From Ramazzottius varieornatus (Eukaryota > Tardigrada > Eutardigrada > Parachela > Ramazzottiidae): a stretch of 64,000 bases of DNA. The stretch spans positions 724,314 to 788,313 of the forward strand of contig BDGG01000015.1 in assembly GCA_001949185.1 (NCBI GenBank), written 5' to 3'. The notes below the pieces were generated by a model. It worked only from the letters and a program-made list of their open reading frames with translations. It made no database searches and was not told where the DNA came from. Within the stretch, counting starts at the first letter, position 1. Every line of letters starts with the position of its first letter. The position numbers were made by a program, and so were the translations under genes. Below, one piece after another: positions 11,574-20,700 of this stretch.

Positions 11574-12449
11574 CTATTTGGTTACTGGACTGAGCCCATT
11601 GTCTGGGGATTCCAGACTAAGAATCTGTTCAGCGATGGCACGCATGACAATCACGAAAGCTTCTTGTCTTGCGAGGTGTTCCGGGGATTGCAGATGGTCC
11701 ACCAGTTCATCCAGCCGGGCGAAGAAGGTACCGTGACAGACACGACAGCCGAGTACGTCCTCGCCAGCCATGTCAGTAGGAGTGAACAACAGCGTGTCGT
11801 GCTCGGTGGACAAGGCCTCGCCGACGAAGTCAACTTCCATCTTTGAAAGATTGGGCGGAAGCTCCAACGGCAAGAAAGGCTCTACTTGGATCACTTTGCC
11901 ATGGATACCTTCGTCTTGTTCAGTCGAAAAGGCTTCTTCTTGCCAGGAGATTGAGGGTAGACCTAATTCAGCTGGTTTAGTATGAACCTCGGTCTCAAGA
12001 AGAGTTTCCACAGCTCCGTCTGAAGACTCGGAGTCTTCGTCCTCCTTCTTAAGCACACTTTGCTGTGCGTTAGAGTCGCCTGCTGATCCGACCTTGTTCT
12101 TCTTTCTACGTCGCTTGCGCTTCTTTTTCGTTCTCCCTGGTGGTCCGGTAGGATTAGGTTTGTCGGTTGCAGCGGAAAGAGACATGGCTGGGGTCCTGGC
12201 TTCCACCGACGTCTGCAGAGGTGCGTTTCGTGCCATCGGCGTGCGTGGAGCAAACTGTGGCGGCCTTGGCGCTTGCCTGAATAAACAGCCAGATTGTGAA
12301 CTTGTGCTTCAAAGGGGTAAACCAGCATGGTCAAAATCTTACGTGCGAGGTGGGAAAGGGAAACCATCAGGACGATAAAGAGCGCCTGGATGGCGAAGTT
12401 GATCCGGAAATGGATGAGGAAAGTTGAAACCCCGCTGTGGATGATCCAT
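11574..12449 (-). CDS. Putative nuclear protein with a C-terminal U1/C2H2-like zinc finger
   Basis: Two exons (12343-12449 and 11574-12276) give about 269 residues starting MDHPQRGFNFPHPF. The order is a Pro/Phe-rich N terminus, a strongly basic cluster (KKKRKRRRKKNK, about residues 86-97) that looks like a nuclear localisation signal, a long acidic Ser/Glu-rich middle, and near residue 215 one zinc-finger-like motif, CRVC then H-x5-H (LVDHLQSPEH). The spacing CX2C-X13-HX5H resembles U1/matrin-type fingers of RNA-binding proteins. I do not recognise an orthologue, and the function is inferred only as nucleic-acid binding. The first exon has another open frame that would encode a membrane segment, but only the proline-rich frame joins the second exon in phase. 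Confidence 0.6.
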
Positions 12450-12755
12450 AGCAGCAATGACTTCTGTGCTCCAACAACCCGCGAAGAGCTTCCTACAGCT
12501 CCTGTAGAAGGGGCATTTTCCTCTGCATCATCCGGATTCGTCCTAGGCGTCTCTCTATAAATCCTGCAACACAAGAGCGCAGAACAAATAGTAAACCACA
12601 ACAATACGCAGATTGCGATTTCTCAAGGGTCCAAAACAAATCGCACAGAAATGGCAAATCAAAAATGGAAAATGAAAGATAGCCCGCCCACGAACCAATC
12701 AGGCGAGAGATTCTTCTATTTCGATGCGATTTCGAATTTCCGTGCTTTTCCACTC

Positions 12756-12781
12756 CCATCAAAATTCCGAAATTTTGATGG
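12756..12781. repeat. Perfect hairpin near the left end of the Harbinger element
   Basis: Arms CCATCAAAATT and AATTTTGATGG flank a 4-nt loop (CCGA). The hairpin lies between the left terminal repeat and the Myb-like ORF and could be a subterminal binding or regulatory structure. Confidence 0.6.
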
Positions 12782-13031
12782 GACCCCAGCAGGGGAGCCA
12801 CCCCAACTGCCCCCAAACACGAAAATTCAAGATCGGCTGCCATACCATTCATTGATTTACTGATACTTCACATCGACTTCTGTCCCACCTGGGGGTTCAG
12901 TGGTGCGTGGGACCCTTCACCCAATTTGAGCGGTTTTCCAGCAGTCGCATGTTCTGGTCATAGAAAGCTGTGTGCTCATCTCCCCTTCCGATTTTGAAGT
13001 ATTCTTCCCAGTTGTAACCCGCACCACAGGT

Positions 13032-14528
13032 ATGGCTGCGGGAGGAAGTGCCGATGAGATGTTGGGGGGATACCAGGCGATCGGGTTACTCAACGCGGAG
13101 AACGGGCAGGTGACTTACTTCCACGCGCAGGCGATAACTTACGAATTCTTCGCACCAGATTCATCGATTCTATCTTACTCCCCGACTAGTCCTGATGTTA
13201 GAAGTCCAACTAGCGAAGTTGGAGATCCAACTGGTCCCGAGAAAGACGATGTCAAGTCAGAGGACGAGATGGTGGACGATGATTACAAGCCAAAGAAGGG
13301 TGGCCGTACAGCCATCGCGAACAAGGACGATTCTGAGAAAGGTACTGCTTACCAGTTCTTTACAAGAGTGGAGACTATTATGCAGTACAACCCGTATCAG
13401 TTCCCACATGGCTCGCCAGAGAACCAGGCCTGCTGGGGTCGGACCGTCAAGGATTTGCAGCATAAAAAGATTATCCGTGTGTCAGCCAGAACAAAGGAGA
13501 ACCTAGTCGCTTACCTGAATCGACATCTGTCTGCTTTCCGCGTGAAACATAAGACGCCTCGAACCGGAGAAGAGTTAGACGGGAAAGGGCCAGACTGGAC
13601 TGATCGAGACTTGATTCTGTCGGACTTGTTCGACCACGTCAGCGCAAAGGCAAGGGCGAATGACTCGAAGATAAAGATTGCTGAAGGAAGAAGACAAACA
13701 GCGCACAAAGCCGTCGGTCTGGGCTCCAAAACTGGACGGAAGAAATCTGATCTCAAGGCAGCTGCTAAATCCATATCGTGCTCGGAGGTGGAGAAGAGCT
13801 TGGACATCGAAAGGGCCAAGCCTAGCGAAGCGGACCATGTCAACCAGCTGAAAAAGACTCTGGCAGAAATTGACCAAGGTAAGAATTTCCTTGAATAGAC
13901 CTGAATATTTCTTACCTGACAATGCCTCCTCCTTTTCAGAGGACAAGCGGCTTGAAGCTCCAAGCTTTGTTGGATCTCCAACTTCAACCACCGTCGACAA
14001 AAAATTCTCGTCGATAAGCGAGTCCGAAAGAAAACCAAAGCAGGTTGGAGCTCAAACAAAGCCAAAGACAGGAGTGGATTAGAGAATCAAGAAGGACTCG
14101 AGCTCGAGAATCGGTAGGACCTTATATTTTAACTGTTCTTCTATGGCATTGAGTTTGCAAAAATACTTTTGGTAGGACAATGTACTGGGATAATGAACAA
14201 ACCGAGCGCCGGTGAAGAAAGCGAGGAGGAGATTCGCAAGACGGCTATGGATCGACCGTTCAAGCGTCGTAATGATGAGCTGCTAGCGAAGATGGACGAA
14301 GATACCGAGTCTGCCGCGAAAGGTCAACCGGACTTCCTTATCCATGATAAAGAGCAGCGCGAGAAAGATCGGCAGTTTCAAAAGGAAGAAACGGAGAGGG
14401 AACGCCAGTATAAAAAAGAGGAGCAAGAACGTACTTTGCAATTCATGTTCCAATCGCAGGCTCAGCTGTTAGAAAAAGTCTTTGATAATAAATCTGGTTT
14501 CAAGGTTGGTGTTAATAATTCCGAGTGA
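13032..14528 (+). pseudogene. Myb/SANT-like DNA-binding ORF of the Harbinger element, interrupted by a stop
   Basis: In PIF/Harbinger elements this accessory protein helps bring the transposase to the ends. Exons 13032-13878, 13940-14113 and 14176-14528 join in phase. The N terminus is acidic, then a region with CWGRTVKDL, VSARTKENLVAYL and KTPRTGEE matches the pattern of Myb/SANT-like domains (about residues 110-200). The last exon encodes a charged coiled coil (KEQREKDRQFQKEETERERQ). An in-frame TAG at 14080-14082 separates the first two-thirds from the coiled coil. Read only to that stop, the product would be 329 residues. Either this copy is inactivated or the true exon 2 uses another donor; the reading frame on both sides favours a nonsense mutation. 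Confidence 0.6.
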
Positions 14529-15615
14529 ATCTTTTATTTGGAGTTCCAAATGCTTGGATATCCAAGCTAAGTTTTTGTCGAGTTAACGCTCTAGATCTGC
14601 AGTTCGTCAGAAAAGCAGAAACAATGTAGCTCGTGGCCACCTGCTGAAGAAATAGTTTATTGTTTTGCTGGTAATTTAATTTTTCCAAACCCGCTCTCAA
14701 CAACTATTCGACAAGAGTCCATATCTTCGTTGAATTTCTTTTCTTCTTCCGTCAAGTCTGCGACTTTGAAAAAACGCTGAACAACGGCCGAGATGCCGTA
14801 GCCTCGATCCCCGAATACGCAGTACAGCTTCCCCTATTCTTGATTCTTTGCAGAGCCAGCATGAGACAGTCGTGCCTTCTTCGCTCTGCTGGTCCCCACA
14901 GATTCACTATCAAATCGTCGGGAGCTAAAATGCTTTGCCACTTGTGGACGTGCAGTCGACAATGTCCGCTGTAGTAGTCCCTTTGGTCAGCTCCCGGTCG
15001 ACAGATTGGCTGAGCAGTTCCGTCCACAACAGTCCAGCAATTGTCTAAAAAGAAAATGACCACTGGTTAGATATTTGGAGATCCAAATAGGTTGTATTTC
15101 CAACATCAAGACATACCATATCGTTCACCGCGTCGGTAAACAGCACGCGCATAACGCTCGACGTCTTCTCGGGCCAGCCAGGGTTGATCCAGCGATTCTA
15201 GTCGATGGCAGTGCTTCGAATACAGCCAGTCGACCATCGTGTTGTAGATCCTAGATAACTGCGTAACGTCTCGTCCAAGAAGATCTGCTAGATCTGTCCA
15301 CCTCGAAGGATAAGCCATCCTTCGCAGCACTACCGCAAAAGCTACCTCGCCAGTAACACGGGTTCTATTGGAGCAAGTCATGATGGTTAGAATTTCCAGG
15401 CGGTGGACCAAATAAAGAAAATCATTCTAATTATGCAACCGCAAGTGAGCTCTGAAAATTACATCGGCCATTTCCGCTACTTCCAGGGTATGTAGAACGT
15501 AGTAGGGCTCAGTCAGCATATTCTCTGTCCTCAGCGCATAGTAGGTTCGTCGCCGTCCGGATAACCGTTCTTGCTATTCGAGAAACTGGACCATTCGCGA
15601 AGAGGACTCGGACAT
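14512..15615 (-). pseudogene. PIF/Harbinger DDE transposase, degenerate
   Basis: Exons 15463-15615, 15117-15426 and a third from 15044 onward. The N terminus (MSESSSRMVQFLE) runs into a TAG at 15574-15576. Exon 2 carries the helix-turn-helix type region VAFAVVLRRMAYPSRW and LLGRDVTQLSRIYNTMV. Exon 3 begins with the first catalytic Asp (TVVDGTAQPICRPG), then SGHCRLHVHKWQSILAPDD and the second Asp (RRHDCLML). The third acid is in RIVVESGFG, but it lies in another frame: a shift occurs in a short G run near 14835 and again after GFGKIK, where the C terminus continues as KLFLQQVATSYIVSAFL. One stop and two frameshifts mean the copy is not translatable as it stands. Confidence 0.8.
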
Positions 15616-16006
15616 CGTGGAATTTGGAGTTCCAGACAGCGTGGAGCTCCAAACGAGAAGCAACGGTAACCTCAAACGTACAAGCGAGTCGCAGGTGATT
15701 CTGAGCTAGTACCAAAGATAACAACCAGCTTGGAGCTCCAAGCAGCAGTGCGCACTCCTATCCTGCGTTGCATGATGAAGGAAGAACCTTCCTTGAAGAT
15801 CGTTTGCTGGGACGTAAGCGATGACCAAGCAATGGAACACGAAGAGTAGCTTCCGGTCAAAATACGAATCATTTTCTGTGCGAAACCCTTGTGTGAAATT
15901 CGCACGCAGAAAAAACGAAAATCATGGAAATGTAATTCAGCAATTTCTATTTCCATTTCTGTGCGATCGATTTACCGTGCGTTTTGACCGATCAAGAAAT
16001 CGCAAT

Positions 16007-16525
16007 TAGCCTAATATAAATTTTCACAATTCCATTCATGTAGCCGATTGACGAATTTGTGACATCACAAAGGCCTTTATCGTGATGTCGCCTGATTGAG
16101 ACACGTTTGATTGCTGCGAATCTAGTGCAGCAGCCAGGGCGGAGACCGCCTGGCATGAGTCATCGTGTACCATGCGGCCTGAACGAAGACGACACGGTTG
16201 TTTTCGCCATTTTGATTCAGCTTGCAACAGCGTGGTAGCTTGTTCCCGAATTACCGCCCGCCTGTGCACCTTACCGCTTCTTCATTCTTTACCAAATACC
16301 AAATATCTTGCTGCTTTTTGAATTTATTTGGAAGAAGAGTGAACGTGCAGGCGCTAAGACGGGAAGAGGTTTCGGCAGTTTTCCCGACCGAGAGAATGTA
16401 AGTGGGCTGCTCAGCTGCTTGATAGGCTGATTTCCGCTCGGTCGCGTTCACTCACCACTTGTTTTGTTTCTGTCGCATTTCTCAGGCCGAGTACCGACGA
16501 TGCCGTTTCGGAAGATGTTGAAGTG
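16007..16525 (+). promoter_or_regulatory. Upstream region and probable 5' UTR exon of the BED/hAT gene
   Basis: A donor AAT|GTAAGT at about 16396 and an acceptor TTTCTCAG ending near 16486 suggest a non-coding first exon and a small intron. Exon 2 contains a nine-codon upstream ORF (ATG at about 16500) before the chosen start at 16526. There is no other gene. Confidence 0.4.
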
Positions 16526-19500
16526 ATGGAGGTGCTCGTACCAGCGAAATCGACCAGGAAGCGGCGGCAGTCATCGTCGAACGGCGGATCCAAGAGACAC
16601 TACGCCGACACCGTAGCCCTCAACCGAGCGGAGATTCGCAGTCGCATCGCTGACGGAACCTGCGAGCTTCGTCCTCACGCCAAGAGCCGCAGCGAAATTT
16701 GGAACTTTTTCAGCGATGTCTTCAACAACGAGACGCAAGAAGTGCTGGAGTACTGCGCCTGCAACAGATGCCACAAAGTATACAAGCATGGACCGAACGG
16801 CGGAACGTCCTGCTTGGCCGAACACGTCCAGAGCTGTGTGTCCACCACGGAAGAACATGGGGTTCTTGCCGAGTTCTTGGAAACGCCGAGCCAGATGAAA
16901 ACCCAAGCTCTGCTCGAACAAAGACAGGAAAAGTATGCAGTATCAACGAAGCGAAGGACGACCCAGACGAACAAACTTGACAAGATCGATCTCCAAGTGG
17001 CGCACGTGTTCAGCCATGGACATCGACCATGTGCGCCACTTGATGAATCAGTCTTGTCGAGGTCGATTGTTTCATCAAGTGGCGTACACTTCAACCCAAT
17101 GACACTGTAAGTGTGCGCTACTTGGTGAACCATCTTGTCGATATCTTGTGGGCATTGAGAAGATCGTGGTTGAAACTTCAAAGGGCTACCAGGTTCTATT
17201 TTTAGGATTGCTAAAAGGAAAGCCAAGATCGAGTCAGAAGAAAGCACGGCCGAAATTCGATCAAGAATAGAGGCTGGGACATGCGAGCTGCAGAGTAATC
17301 CGGAAGGCCGAAGCGACATCTGGAAGGGCTTCTCGAAAGTCATCAACGCAGCCACGAAGCAGCCCACCAGATTCATCGCTTGCAACACCTGCCACAAAAC
17401 CTACCGACATGGACGTAGCGGAGGCACTTCCAACCTGATCGAACACCTCAAGAACTGCATGGTGGGTTTCGCGACAGCCGAACTTCCCACCAAGCCTGAG
17501 ATCAAAAACATCACCATCCAGAAGCCAGCCGTGGTCAAGACTTCCAAAAAGAAAGCTGCTGAAAAAGCCAAGCAGTCTGTGGCGGGCGACCAGTCATTTC
17601 GGGCTGAGGAAATATCCAGTCGTTTCTCGTCCGTGTTTGCGAAGTATGGCTCGCCATTAGTTTGTAGATCTAGTTGGCTGAGTCATGCTGTGGCTTAGTG
17701 TATTCACCGGTGCACTCGTAGGTTCACTGCCGCTGGTTCGAAACTCGAAGGCGAGCCTTTTCGTTCGTTCATCGACAATGTCCTCGGACTGGCGAAGGCT
17801 CACAAAGGGTTTCTCCGAGCTGAAGACGTGATACCCACGGCGGAGATCATCAGTCAGCAGGTGGCCATCGAAGCACAGCATCTGCGAGCACAACTGTCGC
17901 AAAAGATCAAGTATGCCATTGCGACGAAAGGTTGCTGCATTTCGCTGGGAACCTGGGTGGAGAGCCGAACAAAGACCAAGCTGATAGCTGCCCGATTTCA
18001 TCATGTTGATGAGGAGACTGTCTCGGGAGACCTGCTCTTCGTTGCTGAATTCGACCCTATCGTTTATCGCGATGGTATGAAAATTCTCGGGATAAATGAT
18101 TTATCATGTATGTTTAGTTAAGAATAATTGGCAAGACGATTATTTCACTGAATGTTTTTCCTAATATTCGTTCCTTTTAGGTATAGCTATCCGGGACTTG
18201 GTTGCGGAGAAGCTGGCAGAGTTTTCCTTCACAGAAATCGACACGAAAAGCGTAATCATCGTAACGGACGCCACCGAGAAGATGAAAGCAGCTTTCGAAG
18301 ACTTTGATCGTGTCACGTGCGCCGCGCATGGGATCGATACTTGTCTGAGGAAGTTCGTCAACTGTAGTAAGGAAGCTCTTCGAATGCCGGACGAAGCACT
18401 ACCTGTGTGGAAACTCTTTCAGGACTGCCGAGTCCTTGTGAACCACTGCAAAAAGGCACAAAAATTCCTCTTTTGGTTGAAATGCGAAGATGTGAAATTT
18501 AAACTTCAAATTTTCTGGTTCAAATTTGAAAGCTCGGTAAATGAACTTCGGCGACTCGTTTCTTTTCACGTAGAGCGCGACTGCCCTGTTGTCTCGCTGG
18601 CTGGAAGCATGCGCCGATTAGCAAACTCGGCAGGATGATTTGTCCAAGTGGCGCACGCTTTCAGCCAATAAAACGGACAACGTGCGCCACGTGGTAAAAC
18701 AATTTTGTGGAGTTTGTCGATTCGCCCATTCCGGGATGTTTCTATTTCGTCAATTGTTTTTCTTTTTAGGTATACATTGCGAGGCAGCTAACGTCTCCGC
18801 TCATTTCGCCCAACGATGCCAAGTGGATCTCCAACCTGGACATGCTGAACTCCATCATCAATGCCTACGCCGAACTGGAAAGTGTCTTAGAGGAGCGCGG
18901 GGAGGGCGATAAAATACCTCGACCATTAGGGTTCCTGCGGGCCGTAGCCGACTTCTACCAGCCTTTTGGAGCGGCCGTCGAAGCGCTGTCAGCCAGCCAA
19001 GCACCAACCGTCCACTTGGTTGTCCCGCACTTCTTCAGACTCAAAGCTCATGTTCACAAGCCTCTTTCTGCTGAACACGGAAGCTTCCCTGAAATGAACG
19101 CCCTCTTGGAACTTCAGGTACAGATTCTTCCTAAAAAGAAAAGATTGTCTTTTGACTTTTCGTAACAGGCAAACAAACTCGATGAGATCCCTTTCCCAAG
19201 TGGCGCAAATGTGCAGAGATACTAGCGTGCGTCACTTGAAAAAAAGCTGTCTTGTCAAGTTGGTTTGTTACTTCAAGTGGCTCACGTTGTCAGTTGTACT
19301 AGCTGGAAGCGTGCGTCACTGAGAAAAAGGATCCTGTCTAGTTTGTTGGCTGAGCTCCCAAATTTTCTGATTATCCCGCAATATCTGGTGAAAATTCGCA
19401 GGATAGCCCAGAATACTCTGACAGCGTTCCGGACCACTAGCTCATGCAGTCTTGGAAAGTTGACCCTTCTGTTTTGCAGAAACACGTTCAAGCGGTTTTG

Positions 19501-20004
19501 GACAAGAAGCTACTGATCGACGACCTTCACCGCGCTGCCGTCTTCCTCAACCCGGCTATGAAGAAACTGCTGATGTTCGAGCCTGAAGAACGCGAAGAAG
19601 TCCACCGAGCCGTCATGGCCCAGTGCGAGTCCTTCACAGTCTCCACCAGCAAGAGCGACGAACACACTCAACCACGGCCAGACGACAGCATGTGCGAGTT
19701 TAGCGAGTTCTCGTCTTACGCTGACACTTCGGAAGCCATTTCGGCAGCCGAGGAGATTACGCTGTACATGAGTCTCCCACCACCACCTAGCTCCAAGACA
19801 GTCCTCCAGTTCTGGAGGGAACACGCCGAGAACCTGCCCAAGTTGAGCACGTTCGCCCTAAGAATGCTGTGTGTACAGGCCTCGGGTATGCCGCCTGAAA
19901 GACTGGTCGAAGATGTGGCCAGTGTTTTCGCTAAAGATGACTATGTGAACGGAGTGGAGAAATTGGATGACTTGATGTTCCTGAAATGGGCGATGATAAA
20001 TTAA
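16526..20004 (+). CDS. hAT-transposase-derived protein with tandem BED zinc fingers, probably domesticated
   Basis: Six coding exons (16526-16932, 17206-17643, 17722-18074, 18181-18536, 18770-19117, 19480-20004) give an uninterrupted frame of about 808 residues. Two BED fingers come first: CNRC with HVQSC (about residues 75-105) and CNTC with HLKNC (about 185-215). Each follows an AEIRSRI segment like the start of Hermes/hobo transposases. The hAT core follows: SVIIVTDATEKMKAAF keeps the second catalytic Asp, then CAAHGIDTCLR, then HRAAVFLNP and the C-terminal dimerisation region VLQFWREHAENLPKLSTFAL. The first catalytic Asp, expected two residues before a Trp, appears to be Gly (SLGTW). No flanking inverted repeats were found. 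The exon 5 donor (18537) is the least certain junction. Intact frame, introns and a lost catalytic residue suggest a host DNA-binding protein. Confidence 0.82.
16966..17150. repeat. Palindromic hairpin MITE, two copies
   Basis: In the intron after exon 2 of the BED/hAT gene. Copy one has the upstream flank ACAAACTTGACAAGATCG and arms CCAAGTGGCGCACG and ATGTGCGCCACTTG. Copy two is TCAAGTGGCGTACAC with GTGTGCGCTACTTGG. Confidence 0.88.
18618..18730. repeat. Palindromic hairpin MITE, one copy
   Basis: In the BED/hAT intron 18537-18769. Flank GCAAACTCGGCAGG, arms CCAAGTGGCGCACG and CGTGCGCCACGTGG. Confidence 0.88.
19169..19360. repeat. Palindromic hairpin MITE, two copies
   Basis: In the last intron of the BED/hAT gene. 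Copy one starts GGCAAACAAACTCGATGAG. Copy two ends GTTTGTTGGCTGAGCTCCC, so the pair shares one inner flank. Confidence 0.88.
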
Positions 20005-20700
20005 TCTATCAGTATTTCCAGTTTTCTTTGGTTTTCTTCTTTATAGCTGTTTGGTAAACTTGAATAGTTTGATACTAACTGGGAACACCGAACTCGGCAA
20101 GATGACTTTTTCCTTCCAGTGGCGCACGGTTCCCTGTTCTTTGGCTGATAGAGTACGCCACGTGGTAAAACGATCTTGGCTACGAGGTAGAGGACAATCA
20201 TAATTCGGGCATAGCGGTTTTCGCACCATAATCCGGGCAATGCGAAAATTTTAAGCTTTATTATCAGCGCTTGATTGATTTCTCATCCTTCACTTGCTGG
20301 CATAACTCTAGGCTTTTTTACATTGGGCAGACCTGTGTCTCCCCCATGACAGATTGTCCTGATCTACAAAATTTCATCGTTCGCAAACCTGTTGGGACCT
20401 TGAGGAGAGAGATTGATCTACCTCTGGAAACAATAAGTACGTAGTTAAGCAGCAGTAGCCCAGAAAAAATATGTTCAAATTATGATGCGAAAATCGCTAT
20501 GCCCGAATCACGTTCTCTACCTCGTAGTTTGACTGTTTTCTTAAGTGGCGCACATCTGCCGTGTTCCTAACCAAGGGTGTGCGCCACTTGGAAGAAATGA
20601 CCATGTTCAGTTTGTAAGTCTCCGTCCCAGTTAAGCCTACGCGGATGAGTTTCCATTCTTTAACTGCATTATGATAAAAAAAACAGTATCACGGAAAAAT
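20005..20700. repeat. Intergenic region: two hairpin MITEs flanking a fold-back element
   Basis: Between the facing 3' ends of the BED/hAT gene and SKI3. MITE copies lie at about 20088-20177 and 20528-20625. Between them, 20178-20527 has long imperfect inverted ends: CTACGAGGTAGAG, ATTCGGGCATAGCG and TTTTCGCACCATAAT on the left, and the complement of each on the right. No coding capacity was seen in this ~350-bp insert. Confidence 0.75.

Larger units (their letters stand above)
12612..16006. mobile_element. PIF/Harbinger-like DNA transposon, decayed
   Basis: A 3.4-kb unit bounded by imperfect terminal inverted repeats. The left end begins ATTGCGATTTCT (12612) and the right end finishes with its exact complement (15995-16006). 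The similarity continues inward through GGTC(C)AAAAC and ATCGCACAGAAATGG. Inside are the two genes typical of the group: a Myb/SANT-like ORF (+) and a DDE transposase (-), converging and overlapping by 17 bp at their stops. Both are damaged (see their entries). The flanks CAG and TAG do not match, so no clean 3-bp target duplication is visible. Palindromes of the form TTGGAGNTCCAA recur inside. No hairpin MITE is inserted in it. Confidence 0.8.

Noticed and set aside
12240..12604. Minus-strand frame encoding a hydrophobic membrane segment upstream of the zinc-finger gene
   Set aside because: It cannot be spliced in phase into the zinc-finger exon, whereas another frame of the same exon has an ATG and a Pro-rich sequence that joins in phase. 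The hydrophobic frame is a shadow.
14176..14528. The coiled-coil frame at the 3' side of the Harbinger Myb-like ORF as an independent gene
   Set aside because: Its acceptor joins in phase to the preceding exon, and charged C-terminal coiled coils are usual for this accessory protein. It is the tail of the interrupted ORF.
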